From: Nothopassalora personata
Taxonomy: Eukaryota > Ascomycota > Dothideomycetes > Mycosphaerellales > Mycosphaerellaceae
Assembly: GCA_033816765.1 (NCBI GenBank)
Contig: CM066297.1
Coordinates: forward strand, 738,573-802,572
DNA length: 64,000 nucleotides
Direction of reading: 5' to 3'
The notes beneath the pieces are model-generated. The model saw nothing but the letters and a program-made list of their open reading frames with translations. It did no database searches and was not told the DNA's origin. The translations under genes and the position numbers were made by a program. The stretch's first letter is position 1. Every line of letters begins with the position of its first letter. This document shows, piece by piece, positions 55,148 through 64,000 of this stretch.

Positions 55148-55501
55148 GCGACACGCATGCTGAAGGCCTGTCTACTATGGCACCGAAGGCGAAGGATCTG
55201 ATTGCACGGGCAGAAGGAAACAAGCAAAGTCTCAAATCTTGAAATCCACCACCACCTGCAACTTCTCGTCGACGGCACACGGCAGCTCCATGACGCGCTT
55301 TCCCCGATTCGCTCTTGATCGTCGGGAGCTTCCCTCCCTCGCCGCAGCATGTGACACTGACGCCTCAGGCCACCAAGCTGCCAAGCACGCACTTCGGGAG
55401 CGGCCGTTTCCTTCCTCCACTCTGCCTTCCGAGCTGCGATTGACTTGATCGTTTTTGCTCCAAGGCCGTGTCCACCACCGATAATCACCGCAACAGCAGA
55501 C
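55148..55501. promoter_or_regulatory. Shared upstream region of MDM31 and RPL36
   Basis: 354 bp between divergent genes; both promoters should lie here. Long ORFs crossing it on the minus strand are TTG-started and have no family content. Confidence 0.45.
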
Positions 55502-55971
55502 ATGCCCAAGGAAGTCAAGCAGAAGTCCGGCTTGGTCGTTGGCCTCAATGCTGGCCACGTACGTCTCCATCATCCTCACCTCGTCGACGCAACATGCGAC
55601 AGCGAGGAGCCAAAATTTGGAACACCCGGCTAACAGCACTGCAGCAAGTCACCCCTCGCCAGCCAAAGCAGCGCATCTCGCGCATGAAGGGTCACTTGAG
55701 CAAGCGCACCGCTTTCGTTCGTGACGTCGTCAAGGAGGTCTCTGGGTATGTCGCACCTTGGAGGAAGCCATTGGCCAAGACCATCTACTCACATGCCTCC
55801 TCTCACAGCCTCGCCCCATACGAGCGCCGCGTTATCGAACTCCTCCGCAACAGCAAAGACAAACGTGCCCGCAAGCTCGCGAAGAAGAGACTCGGAACCT
55901 TCGGCCGCGCCAAGCGCAAGGTCGACGAGATGACCAAGGTCATCGCCGAGAGCAGGAGAGCCGGCCACTAA
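55502..55971 (+). CDS. RPL36: 60S ribosomal protein L36 (eL36)
   Basis: Three exons: 55502-55558, 55645-55745, 55809-55971; 321 nt, 106 aa. [19 protein letters not shown], then [20 protein letters not shown], then [20 protein letters not shown] and [13 protein letters not shown], ending SRRAGH. The second intron (63 nt, GTATGT ... CTCACAG) is a multiple of 3 without a stop, so an unspliced reading adds 21 residues absent from the family; the splice joins SG to LAPYE as expected. Large-subunit ribosomal protein. Confidence 0.96.
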
Positions 55972-56559
55972 ACGGCATGACTACGACGTGGAACGATACC
56001 ACCAAAAGCAGCGGACGGAAAGGCGTACAAAGGCATGAGGATAACCTGATAACCTCCGACCAGTGTAGCAAGTCTGCCTGGCTCGAGAAGGGCTTTGACA
56101 ACAGCTGGGTGGCTTTCGTATCTGCGCAATTAAAGTGCAATGAAGCCTGTTCTACCAACGTGTCATTTGCTCAGTACTTGGTACCTTCTCGATTCGGTGA
56201 CGTGATGTGAAGCGTCGTTGTGACTGTCGCGCGTGGTGATGTTCCGATTCGTGTATGGCTGACCTTCGTGGCCTCTCGCTTATCTATGTAAGCAGAGTTG
56301 TAGTGCTCGTGTCGATCTACCGGCTCGCCGAAGAAGGTTGGCTTCGCGAATGGTCATTTGGTCACTGAACATTGTAGGTGCGGTTTGTAGTCGCTGCCAG
56401 TGCTCTTTTCGTCTCGTATGTTCTGCAACCACCATCTCACTGCTCTTGGAACACAAGCGAGACCTCGACATCGACTCGAAAGCTCAACATCTCCATGCGA
56501 ACTACAAGCCTGCCACGACGAGTCATACACGGCACAACACAAGTCAAGTGAAGCAGCTC
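55972..56559. other. Intergenic region
   Basis: 3' flank of RPL36; no recognisable coding sequence. Confidence 0.5.
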
Positions 56560-57294
56560 ACCCGTATGTGTCGTCGCGCCTGCTTCGTGACGCACCCACT
56601 GGCGGCAGCTACAGATGCTACAGCTGCGAGCGCTTCTCCGACTTCACCATCATTTGTCAAGGCAAGCGCTTCCCCACGCACCGGCTATTCCTCTGCCCAC
56701 GAAGCAGATGGTTCGACCGGTGCTGCGGTGGCGACTTCGTGGAGCTCGGCTTCGCGGGAGTTGGCCTCCGAGAAGAATATTAAGATGCAGCCAAGAGCTG
56801 AATGCCCAGGTCCATGCCACAGCAGAGACATACGAAGTGCCTCTCCTCAAGGAACTAGCACTGGAGAAGTTCAAGGAAGCTGCTAAGCCAGACGGCATGG
56901 AAGAAATACTCATAGCTACGAGAGCGGTCTACGCGGACAGCAAGCCCCGCGAGGCAATTCTTGGCCTATGGATGGCTTGTCAACTGGATGCCATCGACCA
57001 CGACTCTGTCCTGTCGGCCTTCACCGAGTCGCCAGCTTTCGTTGCGGACCTGACCCTTCGCCAGCTTGCGGACCTAGACAGAGTCCTGCTTCGACGAATT
57101 TGACTGAATCCGAGGCTCATCATCTCGCCGTGATCCGACGTATTCAGAATGCTCCTGGATGATGACGTGAAGCACAACGTGGATAGCACAGTCGAGAAGC
57201 AGAAGAAGATCATTGCTGAGAAAGACGCCAAGATCGAGAGGCTCAAGTCGATACTCGCAGCCGCTCCCACGCTTCTGAACGGAGCCTCCGCCTG
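56560..57294 (+). pseudogene. BTB/POZ-domain gene remnant
   Basis: A frame ending at 56,783 encodes the start of a BTB fold (CERFSDFTIICQGKRFPTHR, LFLCPRSRWFDRCCGGDFVE). The expected next ~40 residues are missing, and the C-terminal part of the family resumes in another frame (LNAQVHATAETYEVPLLKEL ... LRQLADLDRVLLRRI, to 57,103). A third frame carries a Lys/Glu coiled coil to a TGA at 57,292-57,294 (STVEKQKKIIAEKDAKIERL). I read it as a BTB gene broken by an internal deletion and frameshifts; unrecognised introns could explain part of it. Confidence 0.6.
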
Positions 57295-57747
57295 AAACCA
57301 TCTTGGTTGCAGTGAACGGCGAGAAGGGGCGAAGTGTCTTCGAGACTCGAACAACAGATGTGGACTGGCTTGTTGGTTGTTCGATACTGATGTATGGATC
57401 AACTTGATGATGGATAGTTTGGGCAAGTCGGACTCCAGCTCACGAATGTTACGGCGCAATCCGTGTGATTGACAGGGCACGTACACATCACCGATCGCGA
57501 GCTGCGAAAGACCGGAGCACTGATATACACCAAAAAGACGATCATTCTAATCGTGGTTGGTGGCTGCTAGACCACGAGTCAGTTAAAGTTCAAGCCCACA
57601 GACGTCCCTGACACATGTCCACCAGCTCGACTCCTCCCTTTCTACAAAGTGACGTATAACGGATCGGGAGCTGCAAAACCGCTGCAAACATGTTCAATGA
57701 ACTTCATCTTCATTCCTCACAAGCTCGCAGCTCCCGGCGTCTTTTCA
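57295..57747. other. Intergenic region between two BTB loci
   Basis: Unique sequence; upstream region of the polyQ BTB gene. An in-frame ATG at 57,697 could extend that gene by 17 residues. Confidence 0.45.
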
Positions 57748-59379
57748 ATGGCGTCCCAAATTGAAACGGCCAGTGATGCATTGGCACTTTTGTACAAGAC
57801 AGGCACCCTGAAACAGCACAAAGAAGATAGCAATGATAAGCAGTTTCACAGCAGTGGAAGGACAAGCGGTAGATCATCGTTCGATGGTAACAGCTCGCCG
57901 AAGACATACGCCAATGTTCTGAAGGAAGGAGATCATCACCACAGGAATGGCACGTCACCAGGATTGACTGACGATCGCATGATGGCCTTTGATACAGCGG
58001 GCATTGCACCCAAACACGACCCAGAGCAGCCCGAAAACGGAGAGATCAAGCCATATCTCGACAAGGCCAAAGTTGCAAAGCTCACCAACGGTATCTTGAA
58101 GCAGGCCTATCAACAGAATGCCAAAGCTGAGTCCACAGAGGCCGTAAATGTCAACCACGTTTCTTTTGACATGTCAGCAACTGCACACAACAGCCAGCAG
58201 CAACAACAGCCACAACAGCCACAACAGCCACAACAGCCACAGTCGGATAAACAGCACCTCGAGCAACAACTCCAGAACCTCGAGAACTACATGGAGCAAC
58301 GGAAACAAGAGCAGCAGGAGCGGGAAAATGACCAACGTAACGGGCAGCATGACCACGAAGAGAATGAACAAGAGCGGCACGACGATCATCGTGATTACCA
58401 GGACACCCAGGAATCAGAGCAACAGAATAATCAAGCTGATGGAGAAAACGACGACAACGAAGGCAACAGCTACTACGACCGCGAAGCCGCTCACAATTTC
58501 ACCTTTGCAGTCCTGAGGTACAAGGCGATCTCTCCTTACCCGAAGCAAGAACTAACCTGCCCTCCCAGACAAACCCGCGACCCGGCGTACCTCGATTTCA
58601 CCATCTCCAACAACGACACAGACTACAAAGTCAATTCCCTCATCATCAGCTCCCTGTCAACAGCCTTTCAGGAAGTCATCATGGCAGCAAAAGTAAGCAT
58701 ACCACCCACTACAAACAGACGCAAACGCAAGTGCCTACATAATCAGCCCATCGGTACAACCCCAACGAAACCCACCCTAACACCATCGTTCCAGGACGCC
58801 AACGAATCTCGCGTCGAGCTAAAGTCTGATCCCCCACTCGCTGTCAAGACCATGGTTGATTTCTTCAAGACGCTCAACTACAACACACCCAAAACTTTGA
58901 ACCGCCTCGAGGCAGCACAGCACCACGTTACAGTCTTCCTCATCGCGGAGAAGTACGACATTCCCGGCCTTAAAGACTTGGCAGTCTGGCGCTTCGAGCG
59001 TCCATTCTCGGACTGGGGATACTCCAAAGACGTCTTGGTCCGCATGCTGCCCGACCTCACACAGTTCGTCTACGCCAACACCCCAGAGAAGTGCCCGATC
59101 CGAGTGGCCTTGCTGCGGATTTGGGCCAATGCCCTCCGCCCGAGGAACTTCGAGAGCGTGGACTTTGAGCCACTGATCGATGAATTCCCGAGCTTTGGTG
59201 CGGATATCATTCATGTGTTGGCGAGCTTTGCCAGTAGGCATGGTGGGCCGGAGGCTGGGTATGATGATTATGGGAATGCGATGGGACCGGATGGGTTTGA
59301 CGGTGGTCGAGGAGGAGGAGGACCGGGACAGGGCCAGGGTAGGTATCGCGATGGTGAAGATGGGTGGAATGGAGAGTAA
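57748..59379 (+). CDS. BTB/POZ-like protein with polyglutamine region
   Basis: Two exons: 57748-58692 and 58795-59379 (102-nt intron GTAAGC ... CCAG with CCCTAACAC branch; it is a multiple of 3 without a stop, so the unspliced frame is open too); 509 aa. The N-terminal half is Gln/Asn/His/Glu-rich with a QQP repeat (~150-165) and a charged coiled-coil-like stretch. The C-terminal half resembles the BTB fold: YLDFTISNNDTDYKVNSLII, STAFQEVIMAAK joined to DANESRVELKSDPPLAVKTM, VDFFKTLNYN, VFLIAEKYDIPGLKDLAVWR. A Gly/Asp-rich tail ends the protein. Such proteins often act as adaptors; the partner is unknown. Confidence 0.78.
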   Translation: MASQIETASDALALLYKTGTLKQHKEDSNDKQFHSSGRTSGRSSFDGNSSPKTYANVLKEGDHHHRNGTSPGLTDDRMMAFDTAGIAPKHDPEQPENGEIKPYLDKAKVAKLTNGILKQAYQQNAKAESTEAVNVNHVSFDMSATAHNSQQQQQPQQPQQPQQPQSDKQHLEQQLQNLENYMEQRKQEQQERENDQRNGQHDHEENEQERHDDHRDYQDTQESEQQNNQADGENDDNEGNSYYDREAAHNFTFAVLRYKAISPYPKQELTCPPRQTRDPAYLDFTISNNDTDYKVNSLIISSLSTAFQEVIMAAKVSIPPTTNRRKRKCLHNQPIGTTPTKPTLTPSFQDANESRVELKSDPPLAVKTMVDFFKTLNYNTPKTLNRLEAAQHHVTVFLIAEKYDIPGLKDLAVWRFERPFSDWGYSKDVLVRMLPDLTQFVYANTPEKCPIRVALLRIWANALRPRNFESVDFEPLIDEFPSFGADIIHVLASFASRHGGPEAGYDDYGNAMGPDGFDGGRGGGGPGQGQGRYRDGEDGWNGE

Positions 59380-59729
59380 AAGTGTGGGCTGAGGTGATTA
59401 ATGTATCGGCGTTTGCGATCAGTGAAGTCGTAGTAGTATGTATTGAGTATGGGAGTTTTCTGCCATTGAAGTAGCTCTTTCCGTTTGTCAAAGCCTCCTC
59501 ACCCATGTTGGTTCTGCTATGCGCCTAAAGACGGTTATCAGCAATCGTGGCTTACTCAAGTGTCCTAGCAACTCAGACCGTTGGCGCCCCCCTGTCGTGA
59601 AAATCGCATTCAGCCTTGGGTAAGTCGTTGCCAGGGGTGTTAGCGCCAGCCCTGCCCTACCAACCCCATACTTCTTCCCAATCAGGAGGCCACACCAGTC
59701 TTCAGATCGAACGCCGATACATCACAGAC
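59380..59729. other. Intergenic region
   Basis: 3' flanks of converging loci; nothing recognisable. Confidence 0.45.
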
Positions 59730-60122
59730 ACCCTGAAGCACCACTCTCAGCCGCGGAAACTGACCGGTCCTCGCCTGCGGCAATTCCTCCGAGCACGTCG
59801 CCGATATTGTGGTCGCAAAAGCATGGAGCGCTGCTGCTATTATCGTGGGTGATGAAGAATCCGGATAGTCCATGCTCATTGGCACTGGTGCGCTCGCTCT
59901 CGACGTAGACGTGAGCGGCGGAGACGAACCAGCGCTTCTTGTCGACGAGCCCAGTCGTTGAGTTTGTGCGTCAGGAGAGGAGACCGGGCAAAAGATGTCC
60001 TGTCGCCCGTGCGTGAGTATACGTTGACGAGTCTGTGGATAGTTGAGCGTGCGTGTGCGTACTCGAGGATTAACGTCTTGGAGCTCTTGGGGAAGGGTAA
60101 AAATGTGGTGGTGTGAAGGCAT
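59730..60122 (-). pseudogene. Decayed paralogue of the neighbouring 'LPQELQD' gene
   Basis: From ATG 60,122 the minus strand reads MPSHHHIFTLPQELQD, then the match to the next gene shifts frame: TLILEYAHARSTIH (cf. DIIFNYAYAKFTEA), and shifts again: VDKKRWFVSAAHVYVE (cf. ISKKWFVTAAKVYLE). Three frames are needed to follow one protein, so this copy is dead. It lies 318 bp from the intact paralogue on the same strand, indicating a tandem duplication. The 60,123-60,439 spacer has no other feature. Confidence 0.65.
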
Positions 60123-60439
60123 GATCGTAGTCGGATGATGAGGGTGCAATGTTGCGAGTGGTGGTGGTGCTGTTGTGGTTGTTGAAGGATTGAGGTCGAT
60201 AGACCGCTTGTGGAGGCTGTGTGAATTGTTGAAGAGACGGCAAAGGGAGTTTCTGAAACGAAAATTCGAGGCACGGACTCGGACGGGGGACATGTAGACG
60301 GGATGAACGGATCGAAGGTCTGGGCAAATTTGCATGTGAGTAATTGAAACACTACGCTAAACCCTCCAATTCATTCGTCATGATGCTCGAGCAGTAGCGT
60401 GTCATGATCACCTCAGCCTGCCAAAGCGTATGCCATCCG

Positions 60440-61115
60440 CTACCAAGGATTTCCGAACAGTAGCAGAACCAAAGTTTCCGCGAGTTCCTCGATGCGCTTC
60501 AGGTTGACTTCGATCACTGCCATCTCCTCAGGTGTCTCTCGGCGGTGCTCGTTGTCGCTGCTGACTTCCAGCTTTCGGAGGCCGCTGACAGCCTTTAGGT
60601 CCTTGAACACCTCCATCTCCATGATCTGGTCGTCGCTCAGTGCAACAATGTCCTCAGTGTGGGCTTCCTCCCTCCAGTCAAAATATGGACTGAGCTGGAG
60701 ATGAAGGATTCGCATCTTGGGGTAGCGTTCTAACTTGAAGTAGTGCGAGTTGATCGAGCTGGTGTACAAGTTCGTACTCATAGCCTCGAGAACTCGACAG
60801 CAGCTCTCTCCGGACCCGACGGTTTTGACCGAGACGACTTGAGGCTCAAGGTACACCTTCGCGGCTGTGACGAACCACTTCTTGGATATGAACCACTCGT
60901 TGACCTGGATTTTCGCGTTCCGTACTGATTGCTCGAGGTGTGGACTTGCCATTTGCTGGCCCAGAGTAATGTGTACGTTGAGGTCGTGTCCGCATGAGCT
61001 TGGCCTCAGTGAATTTGGCGTAAGCATAGTTGAATATGATGTCCTGCAGTTCCTGTGGTAAATCGAAGATGCGGAAACATTGGCTCAAACTGCCCTCTTC
61101 GCTGGCGTGCTCCAT
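60440..61115 (-). CDS. Small 'LPQELQD' protein of unknown function
   Basis: Two exons: 61115-60977 and 60924-60440 (52-nt intron GTACAC ... ATCAG); 624 nt, 207 aa. It starts MEHASEEGSLSQCFRIFDLP with QELQDIIFNYAYAKFTEAKL, the F-box-like opening of a family of small Dothideomycete proteins, then VNEWFISKKWFVTAAKVYLE and a Leu/Glu-rich remainder ending LLLFGNPW. The splice is predicted only from the frame change and site consensus. Function unknown. Confidence 0.68.
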
Positions 61116-61449
61116 GTTCGTGGTCGAAACTGCGTGCTTGGGAAGTCAGAAAACTGTGCACTCGTCGTCCCGGTGAATGGTCTCGAGTATTGTGATTCTG
61201 TGATGTTCGTGTAGTGGTTGGTTGGTTGATTATGAGGAGCGAGAGACTGCTATGGACGGATCACTGCTGACTGCTCCCGAGCGTGAATATGTGTCGGCTG
61301 CAATGCGAAAAGGCGAATGCTTCGAGCACGACTTCACTGCCAGCTGGCGGCCTCTTCAGAACTATTCACCATTCACTTGCTACCAAAAGGGTATCTTGGT
61401 CGTGTAACGCCATGCGCTATGCTTACAGTCAACGAATGTCTCCTTACTC
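61116..61449. other. Intergenic region
   Basis: 334 bp upstream of the LPQELQD gene and downstream of the glycosyltransferase-like gene; nothing recognisable. Confidence 0.4.
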
Positions 61450-63216
61450 TCACCGCTGGCCGGTCCACGACCATGGCCTGCCGTCGTCCACGTTCATCCA
61501 CCGGCCTTCCGTCACGGCGTCCCAGCCCATCATCAGGCCAAGTGCTCGGCAGCTGGCACTGCTGATAGCACAGACGACCCCATCGCTCACACTGAGGACT
61601 GCAAGGTCGAGCAGGAAGGCACGTCCGACCAGCTGCCGCAGTCGGAGCGCCTGCTCCGGTATGGTGATTTCGTGCTCAGTGGTCGTTGCTCCACTATTCT
61701 TCGCCCCGCCGAGCGAGTAAAACAACGCACTGTAGAATCCTCCCTCCCAACCGATGTTCTCGTCAACATGCTTGACGTACGCTCCATCACGCAAGGGTGC
61801 CACCGGAGAAGTCTTGTCTAGTTGCTTCTTTGTAGCCAGTTGAATGCGCTCCTGCACGGGCTGCACGCTGAAAGGGGCTGCAGCCTGGAGTAGCTCGTGT
61901 GAGTCCATAATATCAGGGTCATCGGAACTCAGGACGAGCCGAGACTCCGCGTGCGACGAGAAGTCGTCGAGCGCCTCCGTGCCTCGGTGCAGAGACTGAG
62001 CAAGTGACCTCGCGCCACGTGCGTACCGCTCCAGGGGCAGGTAGTCGCGGCTATATTGGTATTCGAACGGGTGAAGGTCACCACGCCGGATGTGCATGCC
62101 GACCATAGAGCCTCCATGAGCTGCGGCATCGTCTTGAAGCTTGGCAATGCGAGAAGCTGCATACAGCGCATCTTCCCCGGTAAGCTTGAAGAGTGCCTTG
62201 AACCCGTTGCGTGCGAGGTCGTACACTCGTGCCTGTGCCTCGACTCCGTGCTTCCGCACCACCTGAAACTCGTCCTGAAACACGGACCCAAACGTCCAAC
62301 GTGCTGTAGCAGACGACACGACGAGATGTCTTGCGCTTCGCGGGCACGGGACTCTTTGATGGGCTGGTGGTGGCGAGCACTTCGGCCTCGGCGGCGCTGC
62401 GAAATATGATGTGTACGATCCCCAGGCCCAGCGAGTGTCGTCAAGGAAGAAAGCTCTGCCCTCGTGCCTGGCCAGGCCGTAGCTCATCCACAGCAGAAGG
62501 AGTGATTTGCCAAAGCTCGCTTCATCTAACTCGAGTACAAATGTAAGACTGCTTTGGCAGATGTCTGAAGTCGTGTCTTGCAAAGGTGGCAAGATACCCG
62601 CACGCTCAGCATCAGGAATATCTAGGAAGGTGGAGTCCTTGCGTGATCGAAACCGTTCTCGCCACCAGTGCCGGCTGCCATGAGGCCTGGTAGTCGTGCT
62701 GATTGTGCGCTGGAGTCCTGTCCCTTCCGTACACATGTCTTGATATTGACGGCTGGAGAGCGGAAAGGCGAGATGGTGCGGTATTGAGACGGTCCATCGG
62801 AAGGATCCGTTCGAGTCCACTGTCGCCAGCACGGTGGGCTCGTCAGGGAGGTCATTGCCGGCGACGAGCTGAGTCTCCTGGCCATGGGGCTGTTCGCCCG
62901 CGGATGAAGTCGGTATGTCGGAGCTGATTGGCCAGCCAAGCATAATATAGCCCCAGGTGAAGAGAAGTGCGCATATGGCTGCCAGCAGAATCCGCGTTGC
63001 CGGCTGTCGAAGACATCGAGGTCGCGGCCTGTTTTCTTTGGTCGCCGGACCCGGGAGTGTGGATGATGGAGGTCGGGAGTGCAGGTAGCTCTGCTCGTCC
63101 GGACTGTTCCTGCCGGACTTGGTGGATGCCGAGTTGATGGAGCCTGTCGAGGCAGTCGACAAGTTGGTGTTGCGGCGGTCCCGCATTGTGCCTGCCGTGG
63201 TCGGCGACGTCCTCAT
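61450..63216 (-). CDS. Type II membrane glycosyltransferase-like protein (fucosyltransferase-like motif)
   Basis: 588 aa in one exon, ATG at 63,216 (the frame opens one codon earlier with TTG). A cytosolic Ser/Thr/Arg-rich N-terminus of ~75 residues, one transmembrane segment (~76-97, RILLAAICALLFTWGYIMLG), then a lumenal domain. Motifs: LDEASFGKSLLLLWMSYGLA, RAFFLDDTRWAWGSY, MVGMHIRRGDLHPFEYQYSR, and near the end LLDLAVLSVSDGVVCAISSA. HIRRGD plus the late VCxxSS segment is like alpha-1,6-fucosyltransferase (GT23/FUT8-type) and related GT-B enzymes that bind GDP-sugars. The topology fits a Golgi enzyme. The donor and acceptor are inferred, not shown. Confidence 0.7.
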   Translation of the reverse strand: MRTSPTTAGTMRDRRNTNLSTASTGSINSASTKSGRNSPDEQSYLHSRPPSSTLPGPATKENRPRPRCLRQPATRILLAAICALLFTWGYIMLGWPISSDIPTSSAGEQPHGQETQLVAGNDLPDEPTVLATVDSNGSFRWTVSIPHHLAFPLSSRQYQDMCTEGTGLQRTISTTTRPHGSRHWWRERFRSRKDSTFLDIPDAERAGILPPLQDTTSDICQSSLTFVLELDEASFGKSLLLLWMSYGLARHEGRAFFLDDTRWAWGSYTSYFAAPPRPKCSPPPAHQRVPCPRSARHLVVSSATARWTFGSVFQDEFQVVRKHGVEAQARVYDLARNGFKALFKLTGEDALYAASRIAKLQDDAAAHGGSMVGMHIRRGDLHPFEYQYSRDYLPLERYARGARSLAQSLHRGTEALDDFSSHAESRLVLSSDDPDIMDSHELLQAAAPFSVQPVQERIQLATKKQLDKTSPVAPLRDGAYVKHVDENIGWEGGFYSALFYSLGGAKNSGATTTEHEITIPEQALRLRQLVGRAFLLDLAVLSVSDGVVCAISSASCRALGLMMGWDAVTEGRWMNVDDGRPWSWTGQR

Positions 63217-64000
63217 CAACCACAGGCCGCCGCTAGGGCACCGTCCGGCTGGGCGATGAGCTGGAGATGGACTATCGACTCGCGGCGGTGGTGGTGGTGG
63301 TGGGTGTGGCCATGCTCGCGTGCGCGACGAAGTGATGATGTTCGGATGCTGCTGATGCGTGTGGCGTGGGGCGTTGTCTACAATCGAGTGCGGCCAGTAC
63401 GATTATCGCGCAGACGGGCGGGAAACGAATGGTGGAGGAGAGGCCAGCTCTGCCTGACGAATCGACGAGAAGTGTACCACCGTCCGTCACCTCAAATGGA
63501 CGGCATCAACATCAATCACCATCACGGACGCGAGCTGCGAGCTGCGAGAGGGGCGGCTTCCCATTTCTACGCACCAGCAGCAGTCAGTCAGTCGTTCCCA
63601 GACAGTGGACCGGCCACTAGGAATGCCGGCACAGAGGCAAAGGCTGCAGATGGCACGCCGGCGTGAAGCGACGTGAGCAAACGCAGGGACGACGATGGAT
63701 CTCCCTGAAACGCTCCACTTGTGCACCTAGAACTACTCTCCCCACATCATCACTCCCCTACATGCGACTGTACACACACACTGTACGCGACACTACGTCC
63801 CCGGCGTGACGATGCATCGTGATACGGCGGGGCGTGGTTGCAGCGCAGAACACGAGACAACGAACGTGGTGGCACGTTTGCCAACGTTTCAGCCTGTCTC
63901 AGGCAAGCCAAGCCGTCTAGCTCTAGTCTACTAGAAAATGGTGAGAGACGTCATGACTCGGATCGGACGTTGAACACAAACGGCATATGCGCGATGAAGA
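63217..64000. other. Upstream region of the glycosyltransferase-like gene
   Basis: 784 bp with GC-rich 5' flank; overlapping ORFs on both strands have no family content. The next gene is not reached. Confidence 0.45.

Noticed and set aside
55746..55808. In-frame read-through of RPL36 intron 2 as coding
   Set aside because: Adds 21 residues absent from eL36 proteins, and the segment has a perfect GTATGT donor and CACAG acceptor.
1..64000. CRISPR arrays, bacterial operons, ribosome binding sites
   Set aside because: None seen and not expected: spliced genes, chromodomain retroelements and RIP show a fungal nuclear genome.

Overview
This is nuclear DNA of a filamentous ascomycete (Pezizomycotina). 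Short 50-100 nt GT-AG introns, a Zn2Cys6 regulator, chromodomain Ty3/gypsy elements scarred by CpA-to-TpA mutation (repeat-induced point mutation, RIP), a non-reducing polyketide synthase relic, and decayed F-box and BTB families all fit. Class Dothideomycetes (Mycosphaerellales-like) is my best guess from the style of the small F-box/BTB families; it is inference, not a database match.

Layout. (1) 1-330: start of a Zn2Cys6 transcription factor running off the left edge. (2) ~775-21,837: a nest of retroelements. A RIP-degraded chromodomain gypsy element (1392-8085) has 197-bp LTRs and a perfect 5-bp target duplication, and sits inside an older degraded ORF. Next come a copia remnant (~8876-12,956) and a degenerate LTR (12,957-13,375). 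An intact, RIP-free gypsy element follows (13,598-20,499; 435-bp LTRs differing at 3 positions, separate gag and pol ORFs). A TpA-saturated remnant closes the block (20,500-21,837). (3) 21,838-26,832: a polyketide synthase pseudogene, split at a TA by a 3.5-kb Tc1/mariner element that carries a DD34E transposase and a second, convergent, unknown ORF. (4) 26,833-29,481: no recognised gene.

(5) 29,482-64,000: ordinary gene-dense euchromatin. It holds a C2-domain protein, clathrin heavy chain (8 exons), two head-to-head F-box pseudogenes, ribosomal protein L11 divergent from SmB, a small 'LPRELRNEIYRYIL' protein, FKBP12, histidinol phosphatase divergent from a Chk2-type FHA kinase, a putative mitochondrial protein of unknown function, Mdm31 divergent from ribosomal protein L36, a BTB pseudogene beside a polyQ BTB gene, a decayed and an intact 'LPQELQD' paralogue, and a type II membrane glycosyltransferase-like protein. 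These are independent housekeeping genes, not one pathway.

Main points of interest. Both gypsy elements carry a sequence just inside the 5' LTR that is complementary to the presumed mRNA 5' end about 30 nt below a TATA-like box, the signature of Tf1-type self-priming. Each gypsy copy carries an antisense Cys-motif ORF between pol and the 3' LTR. The intact gypsy also carries a tRNA-derived Pol III unit. The Tc1 element has an unusual two-ORF structure. Clathrin intron 2 starts TTAAGT instead of GTAAGT. FKBP12 has an in-frame upstream start that would add a mitochondrial-type presequence.
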